Source of the DNA: Parcubacteria group bacterium GW2011_GWC1_45_14
Lineage (GTDB): Bacteria > Patescibacteriota > Minisyncoccia > Moranbacterales > GWC2-37-73
DNA: 46,983 nucleotides
Direction of reading: 5' to 3'
Assembly: GCA_001001345.1 (NCBI GenBank)
Contig: LCKI01000004.1
Coordinates: 1 to 46,983, forward strand
The position numbers and the translations under genes are program-made. Shown here in pieces: positions 1 to 9,935 of the stretch (position 1 is its first letter; every line of letters begins with the position of its first letter). Under the pieces are notes generated by a model. That model saw only the letters and a program-made list of their open reading frames with translations, was not told where the DNA came from and did not search any database.

Positions 1-164
<164 letters not shown>

Positions 165-178
165 TTATTCTTTAATCT

Positions 179-499
179 TTAAAATAATATCTCGAATGAT
201 TCTTTTTCCCCAATTTTCCTGTTTTCAATATGAAATACGTTATTCGCATGGTCATACAACAAGCCTACAAATTCTTCGGCTAAGCAATGATGGACAGTGC
301 CATTTTCAGCCTCGTGCACTATTTCAAACCTGCTTCCTGTTTTATTTTTACCGGTATACAAAAAACAATGATGGAGCTCGTGCTCTATTTCACCGTTTCT
401 CAAAAAATGATGCATGTGGTGGACCAAATAAACCCTTGCCAAGCGGTCATCATTTTTCTCCTGATATTCTTCTGGTGTATGAGACTCTGCTTCAACCAT
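179..499 (-). CDS. Hypothetical protein (start moved to internal Met26 of the listed ORF because the upstream part runs into a hairpin)
   Basis: ORF 179..574; MVEAESHTPEEYQEKNDDRLARVYLVHHMHHF...; the 5' part of the ORF overlaps the hairpin at 536-559. Confidence 0.55.
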   Translation of the reverse strand: MVEAESHTPEEYQEKNDDRLARVYLVHHMHHFLRNGEIEHELHHCFLYTGKNKTGSRFEIVHEAENGTVHHCLAEEFVGLLYDHANNVFHIENRKIGEKESFEILF

Positions 500-535
500 G
501 CTTAAATGATAGCAATTTATAACTTTTTGCACAAC

Positions 536-559
536 AAAACCGCCCTCTCGGGCGGTTTT
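536..559 (-). terminator. Intrinsic terminator-like hairpin downstream of RNase J
   Basis: aaaaccgccc-tctc-gggcggtttt inverted repeat. Confidence 0.6.
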
Positions 560-571
560 GCATTTTATTGT

Positions 572-624
572 CATCCTGAACTTGATTCAGGATCTGGATT
601 CCGGGTCAAGCCCGGAATGACAAA
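572..624. repeat. Dispersed TGTCATyCC...GGAATGACA palindromic repeat
   Basis: tgtcatcctgaacttgattcaggatctggattccgggtcaagcccggaatgaca; related sequence at 42038-42107. Confidence 0.65.
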
Positions 625-633
625 GAGCGCCTA

Positions 634-2481
634 TTAGACTTCAATCACCACAGGCAATACCATTGGACGGCGCTCTGTTTTCGTGAACAGAAACGACCCC
701 ACGGCTTCACGGATGTTGTTTTTGACATAATCCCAATTAACAGGGATATCCGCGGAAGTTTTTTCCTTGACCACCTTCTCCACCACGCGCTTGGTCGCAT
801 TGACCAGGTCGAAGTTTTCTTTGACAAAGATGAATCCTCGCGATGTGACTTGCGGCGTTCCCACGATTTTCTTGGTCTTGCTGTCGATGATCACGACGAT
901 CGTGAACATGCCGTCCTTGGCCAAAAGCTGGCGGTCGCGAAGCACGACTTCCCCCACGTCTCCCACGCCGAGTCCGTCGACCATGACGTAACTCGTGTCG
1001 ACTTTATGCGGCAAAAGAGTGGCTTTTCCACCGCTTATCTCGAGTTGGTGTCCGTTGTCCAAAACGAAAATATTCTCTTTTTTGATTCCCACCTTCTCGC
1101 CCAGCTTGGCGGCTTCCTTGAGCATATAGTGATTGCCATATACCGGAAGGAAAACGTCCGGTTGCACCTGTTTGAGGAAATCCTGGATATCGAAAACGTT
1201 GCTATGTCCTCCGGCATGGACATCCAGAATGTCACCGTGGATCACGTTGTCGCATTTCCTGTAGAGATCGTCTTTGAGCCTTTGGATGGTCCGTTCGTTT
1301 CCGGGAATGACCGAGGACGAAAAGATGATCGTGTCCTTCTTTTGGATCTTGACGAAACGGTGCTCGTCATTGACGATCCTCGAAAGCACGGCGTTCCCTT
1401 CTCCCTGGGCTCCGGTACAGACGACGACGACTTTTTCCCTCGCATATTTGCTGATGTCCTGCACCGAAATCAAGGTGTTCTTATGCGCCTTGATATAGCC
1501 GAGTTCCTTGGCGATTTCGACGTTCATCTTCATACTGTATCCGTCCAGCGCCACTTTCTTGCCGATGGATTCCGCATGTTCGATTATCTTCCCGATCCTT
1601 CTGACCTGCGAAGAAAAAGTTCCAATGATCACCAATCCTTGGGCGGAAACGACCAGATTTTCCAAATTTCTGTGCATATCCGCTTCCGTCTTATGGGAAG
1701 GTTCCGACGTTATGGCCCCGAGACTTTCCAACATCAATATCTTAGGGGAAGGCAACTTCGAAAGATGCTCGTATGTCACCGGCTTGTGATCGGTCGGATT
1801 CTTATCCATGGTCCAATCGCCGGGATGGATCACTGTCCCGTCCGGCGTCCTGACGATGACTCCGACCGCGTCCATAATGGAATGCTCCACCTCGAAGAAT
1901 TCTATTTGGAATTTTCCCAACCTCAGTTTGTCCGATACCGAATTTATTCTCGTGGTCTTGAGTCTCTGGGCGGAATTCTTCTCGAAGTCCTCCATTTTCT
2001 TTTTAATGAGGGCCAAAGTGAAATCGCGTCCTACGATAAGAGGATAGTTCAAGTCCCTCAAAAGAAGCGGGGCAGCCCCAATGTGGTCAAGATGACCATG
2101 ACTGAAAACCACTCCCCTGACGTCCTTCTCCCTGCCCTTGAGGCAGCTGATGTTAGGGATGATATAGTCGATTCCCGGCATATCCTCTTCTGGAAACATC
2201 ATTCCCATATCCAAGATGATAATGTCACCGTCATATTCGAACAATGTCATATTCCTTCCCACCTCTTCGTTTCCTCCCAGTGGAGTTATGCGAAGATGCT
2301 TGCTCCTGGGATTTTCCTGCGAAGCACTCTTGGAATTGAATCTCTTTTTCCCACCGGAAAGGGTGCTTCCCGGCGTGCCCTTATGGGCGCGATGTTTTCC
2401 GTCTTGCCTGCGCGGCTTGTTGTCATGCGCTGATTGGCCTTTTTTCGCGGCTTGGCCGCTTTCATGTTTTTTCTCTATCAT
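634..2481 (-). CDS. rnj: Ribonuclease J
   Basis: 615 aa; metallo-beta-lactamase/beta-CASP motifs (SHGHLDHIGAAPLL, HPGDWTMD, HAGGHSN), basic N-terminal extension. Confidence 0.93.
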   Translation of the reverse strand: MIEKKHESGQAAKKGQSAHDNKPRRQDGKHRAHKGTPGSTLSGGKKRFNSKSASQENPRSKHLRITPLGGNEEVGRNMTLFEYDGDIIILDMGMMFPEEDMPGIDYIIPNISCLKGREKDVRGVVFSHGHLDHIGAAPLLLRDLNYPLIVGRDFTLALIKKKMEDFEKNSAQRLKTTRINSVSDKLRLGKFQIEFFEVEHSIMDAVGVIVRTPDGTVIHPGDWTMDKNPTDHKPVTYEHLSKLPSPKILMLESLGAITSEPSHKTEADMHRNLENLVVSAQGLVIIGTFSSQVRRIGKIIEHAESIGKKVALDGYSMKMNVEIAKELGYIKAHKNTLISVQDISKYAREKVVVVCTGAQGEGNAVLSRIVNDEHRFVKIQKKDTIIFSSSVIPGNERTIQRLKDDLYRKCDNVIHGDILDVHAGGHSNVFDIQDFLKQVQPDVFLPVYGNHYMLKEAAKLGEKVGIKKENIFVLDNGHQLEISGGKATLLPHKVDTSYVMVDGLGVGDVGEVVLRDRQLLAKDGMFTIVVIIDSKTKKIVGTPQVTSRGFIFVKENFDLVNATKRVVEKVVKEKTSADIPVNWDYVKNNIREAVGSFLFTKTERRPMVLPVVIEV

Positions 2482-2731
2482 ATTTTTTTATTAACTGAAG
2501 TAATCTTTCACAAATGTTTAATTGTTAGTGTTGTGAAAACCTACCCTTATAATTCTTATTTCTACTGGTTATGGATTATTTTTTCGGTATTGATCTGCTT
2601 ATACTGGTCACATTTCAAGGAGGGTTTATGTGGCAGGACTCATTCTTCATCCTACGGGCCGGACAATGCGCCGCAGCAGGATAACATGGTTCACCCTCAA
2701 TGGACTGAAGGTATGAAGCAAATAATTTCGA

Positions 2732-2890
2732 TGTGCCGAAGAGAGGACGCCTCACTGCTCGCCCCAAGGGCTGCGCCTTCAAACCCCTCGGTTTGAATAA
2801 TTCCGCCACGGGGAAAATCCTTTTCCCCGACCCCCTTTGGTTCTCGTCCTCACTTTTTCTTTTAAGAAATGGCTGTGCCGAAGAGAGGAC
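2732..2890. repeat. 17-bp direct repeat of the tRNA-Leu 3' end (tgtgccgaagagaggac) flanking a ~125-bp insert
   Basis: Identical 17-mers at 2732-2748 and 2874-2890. Confidence 0.7.
2778..2829. repeat. Twin-hairpin repeat, copy A
   Basis: TTCAAACC-cctc-GGTTTGAA (2778-2797), 11-nt spacer, CGGGGAAAA-tcc-TTTTCCCCG (2809-2829); second copy at 17495-17547. Confidence 0.75.
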
Positions 2891-2959
2891 TCGAACCTCC
2901 ACAGGATTGCTCCCACATGCACCTGAAGCATGCGTGTATACCAATTTCACCACTTCGGC
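2876..2959 (-). tRNA. tRNA-Leu(CAG)
   Basis: Minus strand GCCGAAG...CATGC-TTCAGGT-GCATG...GGTTCGAGTCC...CTTCGGC-A; long variable arm; CCA not encoded. Confidence 0.9.
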
Positions 2960-3208
2960 TTTAAGTGGATTTTCCTTTGGGGAAAATCCGCAAGAAACGC
3001 TCTTTGCCAGCAAAAGACAAGATTCCTAACTAACCTTTAATACGAAATAAGGCTCCAAGAAATTTCCCGAAAAAGGGAAATTCAAGTTAAAAAGACTGTT
3101 TTTGCCGACAAAAAAGAAGTAAAATAGCTTAAATAAAGCAAATCTAAGCGAAGTTTTATCCTATATACCTATTATACACCCAAACGGTAAATTTGTCCAG
3201 GGGCCGGA

Positions 3209-4591
3209 TCACTTGCTCCTGCCATAAACGTCGTCATATCTGACTATGTCATCTTCTTCGAGATAATCTCCGGTCTGCACTTCGATGATCTCCAGTTCCT
3301 CCTTGCCTGGATTGGAAAGTCGGTGTTTGGCTCCGATCGGCACGTATGTGCTTTCGTTCTCCTTCAGGACAAGCTCCTTGTCCCCGTTTATGGCTCCGGC
3401 GATTCCCTTCACCACGACCCAGTGCTCAGCCCTTCTATTGTGCGATTGGAGGGACAACGTAGCTCCCGGATAAACAGTGATTTTCTTTACCTTATGATTC
3501 TTTTCATCGACTAAGACCTCGTATTTTCCCCAAGGCCTATATCCCATCACGCTATGATCAACCTCTTTATAGTCGTTCTCTTTCAGATAACTCACAGCCT
3601 TTTTTACGTCCTCACTTTTGCCTCTTTTTTGAATCAAAATAGCGTCGTTGTTTTCCACCACGATCAAATCCTCGACTCCAAGGGCCGTTATGAGTTTTCC
3701 GGAAGAGGAGTGCAAAAAGACATTCTCGGAATCTATCTGTACATGCCGTTTCTGCTGATTTCCATTTCCGTTGATGATGTCCGCCAGGGCGTCGAAAGAG
3801 CCTATGTCGCTCCAGCCGAAATCACCCTCGAAAACGACCACTCTCTTGGACTTTTCCGAAATCGCGACGTCGACCGCCACGGACTGCATCCCATCAAAAG
3901 ACCCCACGAACTCATCATATTTCCCGGAATAAGCCGAAAACAATTCAGGCGCATATTTTTCAAGTTCCTCGGAAAATGTTTTCTCATTAAAAATATACAT
4001 GCCGCTGTTCCAGACATATTCCCCGGTTTCCAGGTACTTCTCGGCAGTTGCCTTGTCGGGCTTTTCCTTGAATTCCAGCACCTTGAAATAAGGACTGCTT
4101 TTCTCCCCTTTCCTGATATAGCCGTATCCGGTTTCCGGGGCAGTCGGAGTTATCCCAAGAGTGCCTATGTTGTCCCCCGTGTTGGCAAGCGCGGTTTTTA
4201 CCAACTCCGCATAAGCGTCGATCTTTCCAATGTAGTGATCCGAAGGAAGTATGATTACCGGATCATCTTCGCTAACCCCCTCCTTTTCAACGAGATATTT
4301 CAGGGCCAAAGCGATCGCAGGAGCGGTGTTCAATGAAACTGGCTCCATGATGATCTGTTCTTTTCTGACTTCAGGGTATATTTCCTTGATCTGATTGAAC
4401 ACGTTGAAATAACCGTCGTAGTTGGTTACGAGATAGATATTTTTCGCCGGCATCACCTTTTCCATTCTCAGAAAAGTTTCCTGGAGGAGGGATTTGTCGC
4501 TATAGAGTTTGAGGAATTGTTTGGGATAGGTTTTCCGAGAAAGAGGCCAGAGCCTGGTTCCTGATCCTCCGCACAAAATGACTGAATACAT
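3209..4591 (-). CDS. manC: Mannose-1-phosphate guanylyltransferase / mannose-6-phosphate isomerase
   Basis: 460 aa; GGSGTRLWPLSRKTYPKQFL nucleotidyltransferase motif and C-terminal cupin YRPWGKYEVL...LSLQSHNRRAEHWVVV. Confidence 0.93.
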   Translation of the reverse strand: MYSVILCGGSGTRLWPLSRKTYPKQFLKLYSDKSLLQETFLRMEKVMPAKNIYLVTNYDGYFNVFNQIKEIYPEVRKEQIIMEPVSLNTAPAIALALKYLVEKEGVSEDDPVIILPSDHYIGKIDAYAELVKTALANTGDNIGTLGITPTAPETGYGYIRKGEKSSPYFKVLEFKEKPDKATAEKYLETGEYVWNSGMYIFNEKTFSEELEKYAPELFSAYSGKYDEFVGSFDGMQSVAVDVAISEKSKRVVVFEGDFGWSDIGSFDALADIINGNGNQQKRHVQIDSENVFLHSSSGKLITALGVEDLIVVENNDAILIQKRGKSEDVKKAVSYLKENDYKEVDHSVMGYRPWGKYEVLVDEKNHKVKKITVYPGATLSLQSHNRRAEHWVVVKGIAGAINGDKELVLKENESTYVPIGAKHRLSNPGKEELEIIEVQTGDYLEEDDIVRYDDVYGRSK

Positions 4592-4758
4592 AGTTTTAGG
4601 TTTTAGAGTTTAGGTTCTGGGGTTTAGGCCAAAAGCCATTCCCAGCTGAACATCTTTCGACATTATAGCCGAAAAGACGCTCCCTGTCTAATGTTTTTCT
4701 TACCCAAAATAGGGCTTTTATGGTAATATTAAGGCGTAAATAGTAACATCGAAACGAT

Positions 4759-5673
4759 ATGGAAATAATGAGCATAAGCGAAAATGCCATAAAAGCCCTG
4801 GATTTTTTCTCGGAAAATAAACCTCCAAAGCTGGACTTGGACGGATTTTCACTTCCGTTCGTCGTGGGAAGCGTAAACGCTTTCAATACCGGCAAGATCC
4901 TCTTCTCAGACAAAGCGGCGGTCTTTGCCGACGAGAGCAATTTCAAGACCGTCATAAAATCATATTCCCCAATCATAGAAAAGGGATTGATTAAAAAAGC
5001 CATCGTAATCTCTGCCTCAGGGGAAAAGGACTCCGTCTGGGAAGTGGAATTGGCGAAAGAATACGGCCTTGAAACGACGCTCCTTACATGTAATGCGGAT
5101 TCCTCCGCCGCCAGAATAGCCGATAAAGTCGTCGTCTACCGAAAGATAGCGGAACCGTACAGTTATAATATGTCGACATATCTGGGCATGATGCTTTCCG
5201 TGACGCGAGAGGATCCGAAAAAAATAAAAGGGGTGATCGAAAATTTGGAGTTCCCGAAAAATTTTTCCGAATATGAAAGTTTCGCGTTTGTACTCCCTGA
5301 CCGTTTTGTGAACGTCTGCCCGATGATCGAAACGAAAGAGCACGAGCTTTTCGGCGGACACGTTTCCATCCGCGCCTTTTCACAAGGACATGCCAGGCAC
5401 GCCAAATTCATAGTGCGCTCCGAAAAGGATCTCGTGATTACGATCAACGGGGAAAACGAATATTTCGGCCACCCCGACCACCGATGGAATATCAGCGTTC
5501 CGGAGGACTTGAGCTTCGGAGCCATGATGGCGATCAGTTATTACATCTGCGGGAGGATACAGGAAGCCAGACCCCCTTATTTCACCGAAAGCATCGACAA
5601 TTACTGCAAAGACTACGGCCCGAAAGCCTACGGCAAGGATACGCCTTTCGAAACGATCGTGCCGGGAAATTAG
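4759..5673 (+). CDS. SIS-domain sugar isomerase-like protein (phosphoglucose/phosphomannose isomerase-like)
   Basis: 304 aa; KAIVISASGEKDSVWEVELAKEYGLETTLLTCNADSSAARIADKVVVYRK resembles a SIS sugar-binding core; divergent from manC. Confidence 0.55.
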   Translation: MEIMSISENAIKALDFFSENKPPKLDLDGFSLPFVVGSVNAFNTGKILFSDKAAVFADESNFKTVIKSYSPIIEKGLIKKAIVISASGEKDSVWEVELAKEYGLETTLLTCNADSSAARIADKVVVYRKIAEPYSYNMSTYLGMMLSVTREDPKKIKGVIENLEFPKNFSEYESFAFVLPDRFVNVCPMIETKEHELFGGHVSIRAFSQGHARHAKFIVRSEKDLVITINGENEYFGHPDHRWNISVPEDLSFGAMMAISYYICGRIQEARPPYFTESIDNYCKDYGPKAYGKDTPFETIVPGN

Positions 5674-5798
5674 CTCTACGAATTACGAATTTTACGAAAG
5701 TACGAATAATAAAAAATCCCCTAAATTTAAATTCGGGGATTTTTTATTGGGAGGATTTTACCCTGTTCGTAGATTCGTAAAATTCGTAATTCGTAGAG
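5674..5798. repeat. TACGAA-iterated terminal inverted repeat element, copy 1
   Basis: CTCTACGAATTACGAATTTTACGAAagTACGAA ... TTCGTAgaTTCGTAAAATTCGTAATTCGTAGAG; centre holds a terminator-like hairpin aaatcccc...ggggattt. Confidence 0.8.
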
Positions 5799-5804
5799 AA
5801 TTTC

Positions 5805-7487
5805 CTATTTCCACACCCTGCTCGTCTTGATATACCATTTACTGATGTCCGCAAACCTCCAGGACGGAGCGTTTATGTTGACCACTTCGTTTCCTTTTAC
5901 CGCCTTACTTATCGGATAGAGATAATATTGGCTGTATAGAAAAATGGCAGGATTCTTCTCTTTGATAATGTCACTGAATTGCCTGTAGCTCTCGGCTCGT
6001 TTGTTATCATCGGTTTCCTGTCTGATGGACTCCAAAAGCGTGTCCGCATCCTTGTTGTCGAAAAGGGCGAGATTGAGTCCCGGGTCGCGCTTGTTGGAGG
6101 AATGCCAAAAGGAATAAAGATCGGGATTGAAGCTCAATGCCTGTCCGAACAAAAGACTTGGGTATTCGCGGGTCCTGATATAATTTTGCTGGAAATCGGA
6201 AACCGACAATACTTTTATGTCGACTTTAGCTCCGATCTCACCCCACTGCCTTTTGAGAAGTTCGGCATTTTCCATGAGCTCCGGCCAATCGGTCGTCACT
6301 ATTTCGAATTCAAATCTGTTTCCGTCCTTTTCCCTGACACCGCTCTCATTGTTAAGAGACCATCCTGCTCCATCCAAAATCCTTCTGGCCTCCTCTGGAT
6401 TATAAGCATAATCACCGCTCATATCAGTATGACCATTCATTTGCGGGAAAAGCGGCGAATACAAAGGGATCCCCTTTCCGCCCAGCACGGTATCGACTAT
6501 CTCCTGCCTATTCACGCTTATAGCGAGAGCTTTTCTCACTTCGTCATAAGCCAAGGCGACGCTTTTCGTCTGATTGATGAAAAGAGCGAAATACCTCGGA
6601 ATCACCAACTCCTTGACCTGGATGTTCTTGGAAGAGCTGACGTCCCCGAGTTTTTCCGGAGAAACATCGCTTATACCGGCCACCTCTTTCTTTTTGAAAG
6701 CGCTTATGAGTGCGCTGTCATCCGGATAAAAATTGAAGTTGATCCTTGAGATATATGGCGCTCCCCCGTGGTAACCTTTGAAAGCCGACAGTTTGTATGT
6801 GATGATATTCCCGTTTGAATCCTTCTGGAAATCGGCGAACATATATGGTCCTGATCCGATAGGTCTTAGGTTTTTTTCCGCCAAGGCGAAACGTTCAGCG
6901 GGAATGTCCTGCCAAATGTGTTTCGGCAAAATTCCCACGGTCAAATTCTCCAGAAAACCGAAGTATGGATTTTTCAATTCGAATTTGATGGAGCTCTCGT
7001 CAACTTGGCTCACGGTCACCCCTTGCCAGTTCTGCCTAAGCGGGCTCTTGTATGTCGGGTCCTTGAGTATATTGAAAGTAAAAACGACGTCTTCGATATC
7101 GAGATTCTGTCCGTCATGCCATTTCGCGTCCTTCCTGATATAAACGGTGTACACCTTCTTGTCTTCGGAAACCTCATATCTCTCAGCCAAATCGTTTCTT
7201 ATTTTTCCCTCCTTGTCATAACCGAAAAGACCGCTGTAAACGAGGGCCACCAAATCAGCGTCGGAATCGCTGGTTTGGGAAAGCAAAGGGTTTACATAGA
7301 TAGGTTGCCCCACCATGCCTTCCGCATATTCACCCCCCAGCTTGGGGATCGGCACCGTGAAACCGAAATACACATGCTTCAACCAGAATACGGATGAAGC
7401 CATTATGATTAAAACAAAAAAAGACACCACGAGTTTTTCTCTAAAACTCAGTACTTTGCTCACGGCAAGCCAATTTCCAGGAAGCAA
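5805..7487 (-). CDS. ABC transporter substrate-binding protein, family 5 (oligopeptide-binding type)
   Basis: 560 aa; N-terminal TM anchor, VYTVYIRKDAKWHDGQNLDIEDVVFTF motif typical of SBP_bac_5. Confidence 0.88.
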   Translation of the reverse strand: MLPGNWLAVSKVLSFREKLVVSFFVLIIMASSVFWLKHVYFGFTVPIPKLGGEYAEGMVGQPIYVNPLLSQTSDSDADLVALVYSGLFGYDKEGKIRNDLAERYEVSEDKKVYTVYIRKDAKWHDGQNLDIEDVVFTFNILKDPTYKSPLRQNWQGVTVSQVDESSIKFELKNPYFGFLENLTVGILPKHIWQDIPAERFALAEKNLRPIGSGPYMFADFQKDSNGNIITYKLSAFKGYHGGAPYISRINFNFYPDDSALISAFKKKEVAGISDVSPEKLGDVSSSKNIQVKELVIPRYFALFINQTKSVALAYDEVRKALAISVNRQEIVDTVLGGKGIPLYSPLFPQMNGHTDMSGDYAYNPEEARRILDGAGWSLNNESGVREKDGNRFEFEIVTTDWPELMENAELLKRQWGEIGAKVDIKVLSVSDFQQNYIRTREYPSLLFGQALSFNPDLYSFWHSSNKRDPGLNLALFDNKDADTLLESIRQETDDNKRAESYRQFSDIIKEKNPAIFLYSQYYLYPISKAVKGNEVVNINAPSWRFADISKWYIKTSRVWK

Positions 7488-7533
7488 TAATTTGAACTTA
7501 TCCTTGGTACTAATAGCATTTGAAATTAGCTGA

Positions 7534-7755
7534 TTAACTTCCGATCACTTTGACACTGGCGATGGATAGCGCGATAAAAGCTACAGCCAGGGCGATCGAT
7601 CCATGGAAGAGAAATTTTTCAATCCCCCTTTTCGTGTAATAACCCCCGAAATCCCCTCCGAAGGCGGCACTCAGGCCGCTTCCCCTGTTTTGGAGCAGGA
7701 TCGAGATGGTGAGAAGTATGGCTACGACTAGTTGCGATATGATGATGAATTTCAT
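7534..7755 (-). CDS. secG: Preprotein translocase subunit SecG
   Basis: 73 aa; two TM segments, LLQNRGSGLSAAFGG motif. Confidence 0.88.
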   Translation of the reverse strand: MKFIIISQLVVAILLTISILLQNRGSGLSAAFGGDFGGYYTKRGIEKFLFHGSIALAVAFIALSIASVKVIGS

Positions 7756-7924
7756 TTTTTCTTGTTTTGCCTATTATATCCGGCCTTTGCTGCAAGCTTT
7801 AATTTAGCAAATGGCGGACGAAAGTCAAGCGAAAAGGGCGCCGATGACTCCCTTGTGGGAAACTTTTTCCCGATCCGCATATCCCAATCCTACACCAAAA
7901 ACATATCCGAATCAAGGTGAAAAA

Positions 7925-8869
7925 TCAGCTAAGATCTTCTATTTTTTTCTTAAATTCGTCGAACACTTTAGGACCCTTCAGTTCAGGCAAAAAGACCAGC
8001 GCTTCATCGGAAGCCTGGATGAGGCTTCCCTCTTGATGGGTTTTCGGGTTTCGCATTATTTTCCTTTTTTCCAATTTCCTCAGGATGTCCTCCAAAAAAG
8101 AAGCTCCCAATAGCGCCTCCCCGACCGATCTGACGCTTTTAGAAAAGAAACTGTCCTGGACCATATTGACCGGATTTATTTCCGAGGGCATGTAATTGGG
8201 CTTTATGGCGCTTATCCACCTGTTCTGGAGTTGGAATTTGCGGAAAACTTCAAAGCCGAAAACAGGCTGCATGAAAAAATATTCATTCGCGCTGTAGAGG
8301 TCCTTGGTCGAGATCTCCAGACTGCTGTCGGTAATGAAATAATTCAGGCACACCCTGTCCTGAATCTTTTTCCCATATCTTCTCTTCCCTATGAAATGGG
8401 AAACCAGTGTCACCAGTGTCCTGCCCATCCAGATATGCCCAGATCCAAGCACTACCAACAAATCCCAATCGCTCTTGGGCCTGGCGCTCTTCATGGCTAG
8501 TCTCCCCGTGATGCCTACCATCCTGACAAAAGGAACGAACCTTAAAAGCGAGATTACAGATCTCAGTCTCTTTGCCTTGGAAAAAGAAATTTTCACGCTC
8601 TCAATTCTTTTGCTGACTAAATCCTTTTTTCCTTTGAGAAAATAGAATCCGTTATATTCCTCTACGAACCTGATAAGGGGATCCTGTTTGAGTTCATGGA
8701 GAATCTGATGGAGACTGGCTTCCCCGTGACTGCTCTTTTCATAATAGTCGGACCGCATAAGATATTTCCATATCTCAAAGGAAGTCAGCGGATAGGAAAA
8801 AACGTCGTAATAAGCGACGGTAGCCAGGATATTTTTTGAAATTTCTTTCGAATTCCTCAACGCTTTCAT
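7925..8869 (-). CDS. Putative nucleotidyltransferase-fold protein
   Basis: 314 aa; ...ITGRLAMKSARPKSDWDLLVVL resembles a GS/SDxD nucleotidyltransferase signature. Confidence 0.45.
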   Translation of the reverse strand: MKALRNSKEISKNILATVAYYDVFSYPLTSFEIWKYLMRSDYYEKSSHGEASLHQILHELKQDPLIRFVEEYNGFYFLKGKKDLVSKRIESVKISFSKAKRLRSVISLLRFVPFVRMVGITGRLAMKSARPKSDWDLLVVLGSGHIWMGRTLVTLVSHFIGKRRYGKKIQDRVCLNYFITDSSLEISTKDLYSANEYFFMQPVFGFEVFRKFQLQNRWISAIKPNYMPSEINPVNMVQDSFFSKSVRSVGEALLGASFLEDILRKLEKRKIMRNPKTHQEGSLIQASDEALVFLPELKGPKVFDEFKKKIEDLS

Positions 8870-9909
8870 TATTCTTGTGTTTCCTTTTTGTCTATTATAT
8901 CCCCGATGAAAATACCTACCGCCGTGGCCAGGGGAATGGCCAGAATGGTCCCCATGACGCCCCCTAGTTTTGCTCCTATCAAGAGCACCAGGATCACGGC
9001 TACCGGGTTGAGCCCCACAGCCTTTTTCATGATCTGAGGAACCAGGATATGGTTTTCAATCTGCTGGATAATTATGAAGGATCCCAGGACTATCAAACCG
9101 ACTACCGGCGAAATCAAAAATCCCAAGAGGGTCGCGATCGTCGCCGAGATTATCGGCCCTATATATGGAATGACTTCCAAGAGTCCCGCGACGAGAGCTA
9201 TCAAGAGAGCGAACGGCACATTGAATGCGGAAAGTACGGCGAAACTCATAGCGAACACCGCCAGCATCAAAATAAACTGCCCGAAAACCCAACGACCGAT
9301 TTTATTATGGATCCTGTCGAAAAATGACAAGACGTACTCCTGATGATCCCTGGGGGTTATGGTCATAATGAACCTCTTCATCCCCTCTTCTTTGACCAAC
9401 ATATAAAAAGTCAGCGAAAGTACGACTATGACAGATACGAAGAAATTGACCACTCCGACCGTTCGCGAAAAAAGCTGTTCGGAGGATTGGAAGGCATTGG
9501 AGAACATATCCCTGATAAAACTTTCAGCATTGAATTGGAGGCCGTGCGAGGCCGCATAGGATTCTATGCCTAGGAAAAGTTGGTTGGTCCTTTCAGCGTA
9601 TTGCGGAATCTTCTCGTTGAAATCCTGGAATTGTCCGACCAATGGAGGAATCAGAAAGGAAATGGCGGTTCCGATCAGAGCGATGGCCGCTATGTATATC
9701 ATAAAGGTCCCCAATGGCCTAGGGATCTTCTTTTTTTTCATCCAATCCACCAATGGGTCGAGCGTGGCCGTCAGGATAACTGAAATGAAAAATAACGCCA
9801 AAATATCCCGCACGAAATACAAAAGCCATAAAGCCAGTACGATAAAAATCGTTCTGACCACGATACCGGTGGATATTTCAATGGGCCTTCTTTCTATCAT
9901 ATTTTTCAA
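8869..9909 (-). CDS. AI-2E family transporter / permease (paralog 1)
   Basis: 346 aa; multi-TM; GLLEVIPYIGPIISATIATLLGF...GLNPVAVILVLLIGAKLGGVMGTILAIPLA. Confidence 0.88.
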   Translation of the reverse strand: MKNMIERRPIEISTGIVVRTIFIVLALWLLYFVRDILALFFISVILTATLDPLVDWMKKKKIPRPLGTFMIYIAAIALIGTAISFLIPPLVGQFQDFNEKIPQYAERTNQLFLGIESYAASHGLQFNAESFIRDMFSNAFQSSEQLFSRTVGVVNFFVSVIVVLSLTFYMLVKEEGMKRFIMTITPRDHQEYVLSFFDRIHNKIGRWVFGQFILMLAVFAMSFAVLSAFNVPFALLIALVAGLLEVIPYIGPIISATIATLLGFLISPVVGLIVLGSFIIIQQIENHILVPQIMKKAVGLNPVAVILVLLIGAKLGGVMGTILAIPLATAVGIFIGDIIDKKETQE

Positions 9910-9935
9910 AATTAAGCTTTGCGTCTATGGGGATC

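Noticed and set aside
850-2433. 527-aa plus-strand ORF
   Set aside because: Antisense shadow of RNase J; no family resemblance and the opposite strand is a clear conserved protein
2615-3013. 132-aa minus-strand ORF (…EVVKLVYTHASGACGSNPVEVRVLSSA…)
   Set aside because: Translation of tRNA-Leu and the adjacent repeat, not a protein
3554-4336. 260-aa plus-strand ORF
   Set aside because: Antisense to manC with no recognisable domain
4596-4650. Short TTTAGG-like repeats downstream of the manC start
   Set aside because: Too short and degenerate to call a functional repeat
5979-6749. 256-aa plus-strand ORF
   Set aside because: Antisense to the substrate-binding protein gene
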